Assembly (NCBI GenBank): GCA_928212115.1
Contig: CAKMRJ010005634.1
Location: 252,189,721 to 252,253,720 of the forward strand
Reading direction: 5' to 3'
DNA from: Lactuca virosa
Lineage: Eukaryota; Streptophyta; Magnoliopsida; Asterales; Asteraceae
Length of the DNA stretch: 64,000 nucleotides
Shown piece by piece: positions 54,582 through 64,000 of this stretch. The translations under genes and the position numbers were made by a program. The stretch's first letter is position 1. Each line of letters opens with the position of its first letter. The notes under the pieces are model-generated. The model saw only the letters and a program-made list of their open reading frames with translations. It was not told the origin of the DNA and ran no database searches.

Positions 54582-55901
54582 ATGGCGTCTTTCAATCTTA
54601 ATTCCTTGACTTCATTTTCTCATCTTCTAGGATCATCCACCAAAATTCCTATGCTAATCCCTGAGTATTACAATCAATGGGCTGATCGTATGCAGGATTA
54701 TCTCAACGGATTAGATGAAGAACTGTGGAATTGAATTTCTGGCAATCTCAATCCACCAACGAATGTTCAACTAATTGGATCATCTTCTGGAAGTTCCGAA
54801 GTTGAGAATCAGTCTGATCGTCTGAAAAGGCTAGAGAAAAGATGCGTGAGAGAGCTAAGAGGTGCTTTGCCTCCAGTTATTTACAACTATGTGAGGAGTT
54901 GTACAACTGCAATGGAGATCTGGAACATTCTCAAGGAGAAATTTCAGGGGAGTGACAAGACAAAAGTTAACTCTCTGAAGCAATGCTTAGTGGAACTGAA
55001 GGACTTCAGATAGAAAGATGGTGAAACGATTGAAGTTTACTATGATCGTCTTAATGAATTAATCTATCGATGCAATCGATATGGTATCACCAGATCAGCC
55101 ATGGAGTTCAATTTAATTTTTGTTATGGGTCTTCGTAAGGAGTGGCGTAGTGTGAGCATGATGGTTAAGAATCAACAGAGCTTTGATACGTCAACTTTGA
55201 ATGACTTGTATAATCAGCTGAAGTCTCATGAAAGCGAAGTGAACGAAATTGTTGAAGAATCAAAGGCAAGTTTAGGAGGTCCACTAGCTTTGGTTTCGAA
55301 GATCTCTGAAAGGGAAGCTGAGAAAGACGTTTCAGATGAAGACGAAGGGTTCATCATGAATTCAGATGATGAGGCGATTGCTTTCTATTCAAACAATTGT
55401 GTGAAAAAGTTCTTCAAAAAGCCATTCAATCCGAAGGCAAAGTCATCTGAGACAAAAGGGAATTTTATGAGTAAAAGTGCTGGGGATGAGAAGAAGAAGG
55501 AAGAGAAGAAAGATACGAAGTTTGTTGAGGGAAAAACAGAGAAGAAGTTAAAGGGAGATGCTGGGATTGATTGTCATTATTGCAACGAGGCTAATCATTT
55601 AGCTAATGATTGCATGCTGAGGAAGAAAGATGAGAAAAAGAATAAGACGAAGGATGAAGCGTACTATGTGGAAAATTTGGAGGAGGTGCGTGCGAAGGCA
55701 AAGAATCTTTCATTAGTTGCTCGTGGTGAACAAGAAGAAGATGTAACTTATCAAATTTGGTCATCTGGATCGGATGATGAGGAGATGCGAAATCCAACCC
55801 ATGGAGCAATGTTTACAAAGATGGAAGAAGAATCAGATAGGAGGCATACGAAGTTCATGGGAGATGCTTCGTATCAAAAGCTGCTGACAAATCTCCGATG
55901 A
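54582..55901 (+). pseudogene. Copia-III Gag with CCHC knuckle
   Basis: ATG at 54582 (second copy). The frame is homologous to Copia-I Gag, with in-frame TGA at 54732-54734 and TAG at 55011-55013; 55101-55901 is open (266 codons) and has FVMGLRKEWRSVSMMVKNQQ and the knuckle CHYCNEANHLANDC. A frameshift at about 55835 ends it. Confidence 0.9.
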
Positions 55902-56956
55902 CCATGAAGGAACGTAATATTCTTGAATCTTTCAATATTCCAGTACATGCTTATAATTCTGAATTAGTATCTTTCGATGAAACTGTTACTTATTTTGATT
56001 CAATTGTGGTATCTGCTAGCAATGATGCTAAGAAGTTGTCTATGCAGTTGCTAGAGACACAGAAGAAACTAGATTCAAAAATTACTAAGATAGATTGTTT
56101 AGAACTTCAAATAACTAATATCATGGTTGATAGGGATAACTTGTCTAGTGAATCTAAACTGTTGTTAGCTCAGAGGAACATTTACTGTAATTCGGCTAAA
56201 AGATTGTATGGGAAATTAACTGAACTACATCATTCGTGCGAAATCAGTAAAGAACAACATAGAAAATTGCTGCCATTTTTAGCTTATGAAAGAGCTACGG
56301 TAGATAACATTTCGTACGACTGTGAAAAAGAAATAGCTGATTTTAACAAAGTTCCGAATGATAAGTATAGATATGGAATAGTCAAAGTAGATGAACGTAT
56401 TGATTCAACTGAATTGGTTAAAATTGTAAATGACACTTTGACTAAGTCTGAACAAATTCACATCTTGAAAAAGACTGAGAATTCAACATCTGATTCTCAA
56501 TCTAATTTTGCTGATATTGAGGATAATTCTGACAATATTAGTGAAATCAGTGATATTGAGGATGTTGATTGTTCTCAGTTGTCTATTATAAATGTTGCAT
56601 CATCATTTAAAGGAAAAGAAAAAGGTAAAGATTTGTTGGTTGAGATTGACACTGATCAACCCTCAACTTCGAAAGTTTGTGATGTGGACTTTGTGGAAGT
56701 CAGAGACAGCCAAACAGATGATAGTGATGATGAGAAAGAAGAGAAACAAATAAAGAAAAAGGAAGTTACAAAGGAAAAAGAAATTCCTCGTATAATTGTT
56801 GACCAAGTGTATGGAGATACACAAAAGTTCGAAAAAGTGCTGACTGAACAAGGTGCTCATTACCTAGAAGCGAATACGGTGGTTTATCCGATCTTCAAGT
56901 GTACTGATGATGTTGTTTTTTCCAAACCAAGTCTTCGTAACTACTGGAAATGTTGA
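55898..56956 (+). pseudogene. Copia-III Gag-protease linker, first part
   Basis: 352 open codons of coiled-coil-like then acidic sequence (LLLAQRNIYCNSAKRLYGKL, DSQTDDSDDEKEEK), homologous to Copia-I 10193-11200. In its last part the frame changes by +1 (about 56925) at the same alignment position as in Copia-I. Confidence 0.75.
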
Positions 56957-57410
56957 AAATATCAAACCCGAATTAAAGAAGTTAGTTGAGGAGGATAATT
57001 CAAAAACAACTGATGAAGGCTTTTTCGCAAATCAAAACACAATTGAAAACAACTTAACAAAGAATTCGTATGTGTTTCAACGACAAAAACCACAAAGCCA
57101 ATGGGTTGAAAAATCAAAAATTGAAAAAGAGAATACAAAACATGTTGAAAAGGAAAATGAAAAAGTTGTCAAACTAAACTCTAAGGAATTTAAAGATCAA
57201 ATTGACAAATTTTCGAAGGAAAACAACATTTCAAAACGACAAGCAAGAAAGAAAATATTTTGGCAAAATGTTGAGTCTCAAAAGATGTCTGAATCACAAT
57301 TAACCAAAAATGTTTTCAAAGCTAAAAATTCATCTTTTTCAACAAAAACCGAACAATCATATCAATCAACTCATACAAAGTCTGAAGTGAATAAGCAACC
57401 AAAGTTTTAG
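56907..57410 (+). pseudogene. Copia-III Gag-protease linker, second part
   Basis: 167 open codons: NQVFVTTGNVENIKPELKKL, KLNSKEFKDQIDKFSKENNI, KRQARKKIFWQNV. It ends at a TAG with a further shift around 57450. Confidence 0.75.
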
Positions 57411-57984
57411 AAAGTTTCTGGCACTAACAAATCAACATCAACATTTTAAATCAACTGTTGATACATCATATGCTCATTCTTATCTAACAAATCCCAAAGT
57501 TAATTTTGTTCCTCAAAAGCCAAATTTTCCTAATCATATGAAGAAACAAACACTAAAGGCTTCACATGAAAAAGGCATAACTTCAAGTAAAAATATAGAT
57601 CACTGGCTCGAAGGACGAGGAAAAGATTATCAATCCAACAAATACTCAGAAAAACAAATCAACGAAGCTTATGAAAAGTATGTCAATAATTCTTCGAATG
57701 GAAGTTCATCCTCAAAAGATTTGAACATCTCCATCAAAGCTTGGAGACCAGTCACAAAAGCGAAGACAGTTCAGTCACAAACTCAAAATGTGAAGGGTAA
57801 AGTCAGTGTACATCCGAAACCAACAAAATCTTATATTTCGGTTCCTACAAATGATGATGTGGACATTATTAATAGTCTCAAAACTAAAGTTTGTGACTGG
57901 GTCAAAAATTCTTCATTTAATTCCATGTTGAAATCTAATTTCCAAGGACCCAAAAAGTCTTGGGTACCTAAAATTTTCCACTGA
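57411..57984 (+). pseudogene. Copia-III linker before protease
   Basis: After a shift, SYAHSYLTNPKVNFVPQKPN continues into 148 open codons from 57538 (SKNIDHWLEGRGKDYQ, KSWVPKIFH). Basic and asparagine/serine-rich, with no catalytic motif. Confidence 0.65.
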
Positions 57985-58175
57985 TTGTAGGTACTATGTG
58001 ACGAGCAATATGATAACAAGTGGTACATTGATAGTGGTTGCTCTCGTCACATGACTGGGAAGAAGGAAAATTTACGAGATTTTCGAAGTCTCAAAAATGC
58101 TGGAGTAGTGAAATTTGGGAACAATAAAAATGTCAAGTTAAAGGATATGGGAAGATCAAAAATGGACAATTCACA
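57985..58175 (+). pseudogene. Copia-III protease
   Basis: After the stop at 57984 the frame gives NKWYIDSGCSRHMTGKKENL, the Copia aspartic protease active site with intact DSG. It breaks near 58125 at an A run. Confidence 0.88.
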
Positions 58176-58673
58176 GTGAATCGTGTTGCATATGTTGAAG
58201 GTCTCCAACATAACTTGATAAGTGTTTCTCAACTTGTTGTGGGCACTGGCAATCAAGTTCTCTTTAACGAAGAAGGAAGTATTATTTCGAATGTCAACAC
58301 AAACGAAGTGTTACTGAAATCCAAAAGGAAAGGTGACATGTTCACTCTGGACATCAATCCTATTGTAGGCAAACCTGTTGTATGCCTTCTTTCGAAAGCC
58401 ACATCTGATCTAAGCTGGCTATGGCATCGAAGACTTTCACATCTCAACTTTCGAAACATCAATAAACTGGTGGTACAAGATCTGGTAAGAGGTTTACCTG
58501 TACTTAAATTTGATAATGATTCTTTATGTGCGGCTTGTGAAGTTGGCAAGCAACATAAACAAGGTCATCCAATTACGATAGATTCGAAAATTGTTGCACC
58601 TCTGGAGCTTTTACATATTGATTGTGTGGTCCTTCGACTGTTTCAACTCTCAACAAGAAACGGTACATTCTAG
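58176..58673 (+). pseudogene. Copia-III GAG-pre-integrase and zinc finger
   Basis: 165 open codons: VNRVAYVEGLQHNLISVSQL (ATG at 58176), LSWLWHRRLSHLNFRNINKL, LCAACEVGKQHKQGHP. A frameshift at about 58630, at the first integrase Asp region. Confidence 0.92.
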
Positions 58674-59074
58674 TTATTGTTGATGATTTTTCCAGATTTA
58701 CGTGGGTTTATTTTCTCAGGCTTAAATCCGAAGTTGCACAAATCATGATTGATTTTATCAAAAAGATGGAAACAACATTAAAGAAGATTGTTCGAAAAAT
58801 CAAAAGTGATCATGGAACTGAATTTAAGAACAATGTTCTTGATTCATTTTTGGTGGACAAAGGGATTTCGCATAATTTTTCATCTCCATACACACCACAA
58901 CAAAATGGTGTTGTAGAACGAAGGAATCGCTCACTGTGCGAAGCAGCAAGAACCATGTTGGCATATGCAAATTTACCTCAATATCTTTGGGCTGAGGCAA
59001 TATCCACTGCATGTTTTACTCAGAACAGATCTTCATACACAGGCGTTTTAATATTACACCATACGAAATTCTGA
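58622..59074 (+). pseudogene. Copia-III integrase catalytic core
   Basis: 150 open codons: CGPSTVSTLNKKRYILVIVD, FSRFTWVYFLRL, IKSDHGTEFKNN (second Asp), PQQNGVVERRNRSLCEAART (Glu), YLWAEAISTACF. The first Asp is in the overlapping previous frame. A frameshift at about 59030 leads into the next segment. Confidence 0.92.
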
Positions 59075-59120
59075 ATAATCGTAAACCTAATGTGAAATTC
59101 TTTCATGTTTTCGGATGTAG

Positions 59121-61451
59121 GTGCTTTATTATGAATCTCAAGGATCATCTTTCGAAATTTCAAGCAAAACTGATGAAGGGATTTTTCTTGGATATTCGCA
59201 CAATTCTGTCGCATATCGTGTGTTAAATAAGCGAACACGAAAAGTGGAAGAAACTTTCAATCTCACATTTGATGATTACTATGTTAAACAAAATGAGCAT
59301 AAATTTGCAAATCATCCAATTTTACAAGACACACAAGTTGAAACTGAATCTTTACAAATGGATGATATTGATTATGATTTGATTTTTGGAATTTCAGATC
59401 ATGCAGTCGATGCTGAAATTCATGCTCCTGATAATCACATACCCGAATTTGCGAAGTTTACTGATGAATCAACATCAACTCCTCAAGAAATAAACGAAAG
59501 TATACAAAACAATCCAGTGGAGGGGGAGCACTTGGATTCGAATACATTAGATAATAATGAGTATTCTTTCGAGGGGGAGAGAGAAACATTAAATGATGAT
59601 GTTGAGGGGGAGCATAATGTTGAGGGGGAGCATATAGAAAATATTGAAAATAATAATGATTTTGATGATGTTTGTTCGATTGCAGGTTCTGAGAATGATG
59701 ATATATACGAAGATGCACCTTTGGAATTTGATCCAGCATATCCACCAATGGAAAAATGGACAAGAGATCATCCGAAGGATCAAGTAATTGGGAATCCACA
59801 AGAGGGAGTTTTAACAAGAGCTCAAATTCGTGCAAAGAATGAGGTATTGAATACTCATCAAGAATTTTGCATGTTCAATGTTTTCATATCTAAAATTGAA
59901 CCAAAAACAATTAAGGTTGCAATGGAACACTCAGATTGGGTTGTTGCAATGCAATCCGAATTGTCTGAATTCGAACGAAACAAGGTTTGGAGATTAATTC
60001 CTAAACCTGAAAATGTTTCGATTGTCGGGTTAAAATGGATTTTCAAAAATAAAACTGACAAAGATGGAAACATTGTTCGAAACAAAGCCAGACTTGTTGT
60101 TAAAGGATATTCACAACAAGAAGGAATCGACTATGAAGAAACTTTTGCCCCTGTCGCAAGACTCGAGGCTGTTCGAATATTTCTGGCTTATGCAGCTCAT
60201 AAAGATTTTGATGTTTATCAAATGGACGTGAAGTGTGCATTCTTAAATGGAGAGCTTGAAGAGACTGTTTATGTGGAACAACCCCCAGGTTTTATTAACG
60301 AAGAATATCCAAATCATGTTTATATTTTAGATAAGGCAGTTTATGGTTTAAAACAAGCACCAAGAGCATGGTATGCCACTCTTACTTCGTTTTTGAAACA
60401 ATCTAAATTTAAACAAGGATCTGTTGACCCCACATTATTTCGAAAGAAAGTTGGGAATCATCTAATGCTTGTTCAAATTTATGTTGATGATATTATTTTT
60501 GGCTCAACTGACCCTGCTTTGTCTAAAGAATTCGAAGATTTGATGAAAAGTAAGTTCGAAATGAGCATGATGGGCAAAATCAATAATTTTCTTGGATTGA
60601 ATATTCGTCAAAACAGAGAAGGGATTTTCATCAATCAAGAAAAATATACGAAGAATCTGATCGAAAAGTTTGGATTGACGAATAGCACAAAGTTACGAGT
60701 TCCAATGGCAACGGGCATAAAGTTAACACCATCATTAGATAAACCTGCAGTTGACATAACTTTATATAGGAGCATGATTGGTTCATTACTTTATCTTACT
60801 GCAAGTAGACCTGACATCATGTTTTCTGTGTGTAATTGTGCTAGGTATCAGTCTAATCCACGAGAACCACATCTCACTGCTGTGAAGAATATCTTTCGTT
60901 ATCTTAAAGGAACAATTTCGTTAGGATTGTGGTATCCTTCGAAAACTGGGTTCTTTGTACAAGCATATTCGGATGCAGACTTGGGTGGTTGTAATCTTGA
61001 TCGAAAAAGTACAAGTGGTAGATGTCAATTAGTTGATGGCAAATTAGTGAACTGGCAATCGAAAAAGCAAACATGTGTATCCACTTCAACAGCTGAAGCA
61101 GAATATGTGGCTGCTGCTGCTTGCACTTCACAAATAATATGGATTCAAAGTCAATTACGTGATTATGCAATTAATGTGAAAAAGATTCCATTATATTGTG
61201 ATTCTCAAAGTGCAATACGAATTTGTCATAATCCTGTGCAGCATTCAAAGACTAAACATATAGCTCTTCGTTACCACTTCATCAAGGATCATGTGGAGGA
61301 TGGAAATATTGAAGTACATTTCGTGAAAACAACTGATCAGTTAGCTGATATTTTCACGAAAGCGTTAGATGAAAAATCTCTTGTAAGAATTATAGAAGGA
61401 CTTGGAATGATCGATGGAAATTCTGTTCCATGCGAAAAAGGAGAAGATTGA
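59121..61451 (+). CDS. Copia-III integrase C-terminus, reverse transcriptase and RNase H
   Basis: 776 uninterrupted codons, the longest coding stretch in the window. Integrase end (EGIFLGYSHNSVAYRVLNKR), low-complexity region with repeated EGEH words, RT from about residue 270 (WVVAMQSELSEFERNK, KARLVVKGYSQQEGIDYEET, MDVKCAFLNGELEE, YGLKQAPRAWYA, YVDDIIFGST with the catalytic pair at residues 454-457, YLTASRPDI), RNase H (SDADLGGCNLDRKSTS, AEAEYVAAAACTSQ, YCDSQSAIRICHNPVQ, DIFTKALDEKSLVR), ending CEKGED. The usable start codon is unknown because the frame is entered by a shift near 59030; position 59121 is only the first in-frame ATG. Confidence 0.93.
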   Translation: MLYYESQGSSFEISSKTDEGIFLGYSHNSVAYRVLNKRTRKVEETFNLTFDDYYVKQNEHKFANHPILQDTQVETESLQMDDIDYDLIFGISDHAVDAEIHAPDNHIPEFAKFTDESTSTPQEINESIQNNPVEGEHLDSNTLDNNEYSFEGERETLNDDVEGEHNVEGEHIENIENNNDFDDVCSIAGSENDDIYEDAPLEFDPAYPPMEKWTRDHPKDQVIGNPQEGVLTRAQIRAKNEVLNTHQEFCMFNVFISKIEPKTIKVAMEHSDWVVAMQSELSEFERNKVWRLIPKPENVSIVGLKWIFKNKTDKDGNIVRNKARLVVKGYSQQEGIDYEETFAPVARLEAVRIFLAYAAHKDFDVYQMDVKCAFLNGELEETVYVEQPPGFINEEYPNHVYILDKAVYGLKQAPRAWYATLTSFLKQSKFKQGSVDPTLFRKKVGNHLMLVQIYVDDIIFGSTDPALSKEFEDLMKSKFEMSMMGKINNFLGLNIRQNREGIFINQEKYTKNLIEKFGLTNSTKLRVPMATGIKLTPSLDKPAVDITLYRSMIGSLLYLTASRPDIMFSVCNCARYQSNPREPHLTAVKNIFRYLKGTISLGLWYPSKTGFFVQAYSDADLGGCNLDRKSTSGRCQLVDGKLVNWQSKKQTCVSTSTAEAEYVAAAACTSQIIWIQSQLRDYAINVKKIPLYCDSQSAIRICHNPVQHSKTKHIALRYHFIKDHVEDGNIEVHFVKTTDQLADIFTKALDEKSLVRIIEGLGMIDGNSVPCEKGED

Positions 61452-63067
61452 CTGATCGAGAATGGTTCAGAGGCTCTGAATCAGTGATCACGTGTCATCG
61501 TTCAGTGTTCAGAGGTTACTGTTCATAGTCAACTATTCGAACGCTTCGAATTCGTATGATTGTCACTTTTCAGTGAATTGGTAAAATGTTGTATGTTTGC
61601 AACAAGTACTTTCGTTTATTTGAGTCATTTTGTTTTCGAAAAATCAAAAACATCAAAAATATTTTCATTTTCTTTCGTTCTTCGTTTTCGAAAAATCAAA
61701 AAAATCAAAAACATCCAAAGATTTTCACTTTATTTTTGAAAATTCAAAACAACAAAAAGATTTTATATTTTTTTTTAAGAATTTTGTTGCAGATCTTTCT
61801 GAACATACGAAGAGGCACATGCTTGCAGATCTAAGGTCAGGTAAATGACTCTTACAACTCTTTACATTTTACTTATTTTGAACTAGTTAAGATGTCCTTA
61901 GAAGCATGCTGCTGCATGTTGTCCGAAGCCTCCAACGACTCAATGTGTGTGTACAAAAGCCTTAATGAACTTTTCATACGAAGATTTCTTCCCAATCAGG
62001 CTTGTATTCACATTAGTCTCCTGAGCTACCTGACTCTTCTCATATGAGTAAAGAGTTTACTGTTTTGTCCAAATATAACAGAGGTACACTTCGTGTCTTC
62101 ACCAATCTTTTTCATCTAAAATTCCTTTCACAATCACACACAAAGACATATGTCCGAGAGGTCTCTGATCAAACCAATCGAGACTTAGACATATCAACAA
62201 TCTGTGTTAATGATCTTACATCATGAGACCGTGATGAAAGTGAAACCCAAATTTCTTGCAAATTAAGGAATTGACGGGGAACTATGTTCCAGATTTTACG
62301 AACCATTTGTTTCAGTACCTATTTTCAAAACTCCAAATCATATTCATTTCATATGAATGATCTTCATCAAACATTCGAACCCCACGATGTTTGTTATCCA
62401 ACAAGATCCAGCACAAATTTTTTCATGAATATGATTTCCGTGTGAGTTTACTTCGAATTCCAAAGTTACTTTAAACATTTTTCAAAACACACTTGTCACT
62501 GACTACACTGGTCAAACAAGTAATTTCTGTTACAATTACTCACCTTATGTTAAGGCTGATATGTAACGAAATTTATTAAGCCACCTATGTAGCCTTACAA
62601 AAGATGCCCTTCGAAACTTCTCTACAAGTTTTCGATTGTAATTCACGGGAACATACACAAGCTGTTGATCATCTCTCTTGATGATTAACAAAGCAACCTT
62701 TGCCTGGGGTTTAACTGCATTCGTGTCAAATTAAATTTTTGACATCACAAAATCCCAAAATTTTTATTTCATTGTTTCTTGTCTAACTTTCTTTGGAACA
62801 CTGCACTCACGAAATCCTTGAGGTTCTGAGTAACACCAACTCAGGCTGATGATTTCAAACATCTGGCATATGACTTCGCTTTTCATCCCAAAAGTGAAAG
62901 AGCCTAACTTCCATCCGAAGGGGTCCGACGATTACAATTCTTTTGGGGCAAACAAAACAGGCTGTTTTTCAATGACGTGTGATATCGTGTCCGGGTTTTA
63001 TGGCGATGGGACAGTTACTTTTTGACGCATGGCTATTTCTATGGAGTAGTGGTCCGGTTTTCAAGGT

Positions 63068-63077
63068 GCCACGTCGG
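63068..63077 (+). promoter_or_regulatory. Conserved GCCACGTCGG box upstream of Copia-III ORF3
   Basis: Identical to the Copia-I box at 4279-4288 and at almost the same distance from the ORF3 start (151 against 153 bp). Confidence 0.4.
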
Positions 63078-63125
63078 CAGTCATTAAACGCACATCCCGC
63101 TTTTAATTCAAACAGGAATGTTACA

Positions 63126-63131
63126 TATAAA
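63126..63131 (+). promoter_or_regulatory. Putative internal TATA box for Copia-III ORF3
   Basis: TATAAA within ACATATAAAGGGG, 93 bp before the ORF3 ATG at 63219. Followed by a CT-rich leader and an AAACCCTA telo-box directly before the start codon. Confidence 0.6.
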
Positions 63132-63218
63132 GGGGATTCAAGGGTCTTTTGTCACTTTACGCATTCAAAGATAATTCCTAATTCTCTCTGAATTTTCAAG
63201 CTTTCAAAACCCTAACAA

Positions 63219-63351
63219 TGGCGAATACTGCTAATGTCAATGCTGAACCTTCTCAAACTCCAGAAGATATTACTTCCATGCCTATTATGAAGATCCAGGG
63301 TACCAACTATCAAGTTGAAGCTGATGTATCTAAGTACCCTGAGAATTGAAG
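63219..63351 (+). pseudogene. Copia-III ORF3 start, broken by frameshift
   Basis: ATG at 63219 opens MANTANVNAEPSQTPEDITS followed by PIMKIQGTNYQVEADVSKYP, then TGA at 63347. The continuation is in the frame that starts at 63352; a one-base loss near 63342 explains this. Confidence 0.7.
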
Positions 63352-64000
63352 ATGCTTGTGATTGCCTTGAAGAATTCTGTTTTATCCAAGGCAATGTTCA
63401 ATTCTTTCTCTGTACCGATTTCGTGGTTATCTCAGGCGGGATCAACAGCTTCAATTGCTAAAGCCTATGATGCAGTCACATTTAACCTAATCAATGACAA
63501 GAAGGTTAGACTTACAAAGAAACTCTTCTGTCAGATTCTTGATATTCCAAATTCTCCACCGTATGAGGATTTTACTTATCCTCAAATTGTCCATATGTTC
63601 AACGAGATGGGACATCAACCACCACTATCCAAAATCAGTGATTTCAAGAAGTCAGGTCTTCCTAAGATTTGGAATTTTCTTTTTGGAATCTTTTTACGTT
63701 GCTTAACTGGTAGAACAGTGGGGTTAGACAAAGGAAGAATGGAGGTATACGCCATGGTTGCAGGGCTATACTATGATTTACCAGTGGATTATGCTTCGCA
63801 GTTATGGAAGGAGTTCAAGAAAAGTGTTGACAACACGGACGCTGTACATGGTATTTCGTGTCCAAGATACTGGAGTTTGATCTTGCAGTACTTTTACAAC
63901 AAAGAGGGTATTTCAGTAGCCAATGACGAAGAAAAAGTCACTTTTCATGTATATAGCAGTCCAAAGGAGGTAATTGATGATGCTGATGAGTTCCCAAGTG
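63352..64000 (+). pseudogene. Copia-III ORF3 N-terminal domain (open to window end)
   Basis: Open for 216 codons to the end of the window: LVIALKNSVLSKAMFNSFSV, KLFCQILDIPNSPPYEDFTY, FNEMGHQPPLSKISDFKKSG, LPKIWNFLFGIFLRCLTGRT, MEVYAMVAGLYYDLPVDYAS, FYNKEGISVANDEEKV. Very similar to Copia-I 2900-3900, so this domain can be compared between copies. Its start is the first in-frame ATG after the frameshift. Confidence 0.7.

Larger units (their letters stand above)
53341..54684 (+). repeat. 672-bp tandem duplication across LTR, leader and gag start
   Basis: 53341-54012 and 54013-54684 are nearly identical (a few differences, e.g. in GAGACGAGT(C/T)T and ATAGTTT(G/A)TTGTC). The four bases ATCG are shared at all three boundaries (53341, 54013, 54685). 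The unit covers most of the LTR, the primer site, the leader and about 34 codons of gag. Confidence 0.95.
61452..63218 (+). other. Copia-III spacer between pol and ORF3
   Basis: About 1.77 kb with no protein-like sense frame. Several blocks match the Copia-I spacer closely, e.g. AGAAGCATGCTG(C/T)TGCATG, TTCTTCCCAATCAGGCTT, and the 150 bp before ORF3. A-rich degenerate units at 61620-61780 correspond to the expanded array of Copia-I. Confidence 0.75.
53319..64000 (+). mobile_element. Copia-III: Ty1/Copia element, same family as Copia-I, truncated by window end
   Basis: LTR, primer site, gag, protease, integrase, RT-RNase H, spacer and start of ORF3 on the plus strand, matching Copia-I in reverse orientation over its whole length. 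The 5' end contains a 672-bp tandem duplication. The 3' LTR and target duplication are beyond the window. Several stops and shifts in gag and integrase; RT-RNase H is open. Confidence 0.93.

Noticed and set aside
1..64000. Host protein-coding gene, tRNA or rRNA in the window
   Set aside because: Every long frame belongs to a retroelement; no exon-like series with splice signals and no cloverleaf or rRNA sequence noticed, although a short tRNA could be missed by eye.

Overview
This is a window of higher-plant nuclear DNA made almost entirely of nested LTR retrotransposons. I find no convincing host gene, tRNA or rRNA. The Copia and Gypsy gag/pol families, the tRNA-Met-type primer sites (TGGTATCAGAGC and close variants) and the LTR motifs (ACTCGTCGAGT, GACCCTCCGGTCC) look like Asteraceae, most probably Lactuca (lettuce). 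That taxonomic call rests on recalled family resemblance, not on a search.

Layout, left to right. (1) 32-13147 is a complete minus-strand Copia element (Copia-I, 323-bp LTRs, TSD AAAAC), inserted in a decayed minus-strand Gypsy-like element A (gag debris 13153-14832, leader 24562-24599, LTR piece from 24600). (2) 14838-24561 is a plus-strand Gypsy-type element with 3-kb LTRs and a 3.7-kb internal region holding only a gag scrap (Gypsy-1, LARD-like, TSD TCAAC), inserted in the leader of A. (3) 24866-27384 holds two truncated LTRs, B (plus) and C (minus). (4) 27385-52039 is a minus-strand Gypsy element (Gypsy-3), broken open by a 9.3-kb minus-strand Tekay/Del-like Gypsy (Gypsy-2, 27450-36798, TSD TATAA) in its 3' LTR and by a 10.8-kb minus-strand Copia (Copia-II, 39747-50522, 634-bp LTRs, TSD ATACG) in its integrase. 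(5) 52040-53318 is the start of a plus-strand LTR (E), into which a plus-strand Copia-III, of the same family as Copia-I, has inserted at 53319. Copia-III runs off the window.

The most interesting content is a large third reading frame (ORF3) downstream of pol, in sense orientation, in all three Copia elements. It is separated from pol by about 0.9-2.1 kb of non-coding spacer. In each copy a TATAAA lies 93-98 bp before the ORF3 start codon, which suggests an internal promoter of its own. The proteins share a folded-looking N-terminal domain, a disordered lysine-rich stretch resembling a nuclear localisation signal, a coiled-coil region and a C-terminal module with a (T/A)DFPxMN motif. I see no transmembrane segment in the stretches examined.

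Other notable patterns: a splice-donor-like AGGTGAGT(T)C motif in five different Gypsy LTR sequences, LTR leaders studded with family-specific palindromes (up to a perfect 28-bp one), a 672-bp tandem duplication that gives Copia-III two primer sites and two gag starts, and several deletions that removed catalytic parts (RT active site of Gypsy-3, protease plus integrase of Copia-II). Most coding regions are pseudogenes. The longest uninterrupted pol segment is the RT-RNase H frame of Copia-III (59121-61451).
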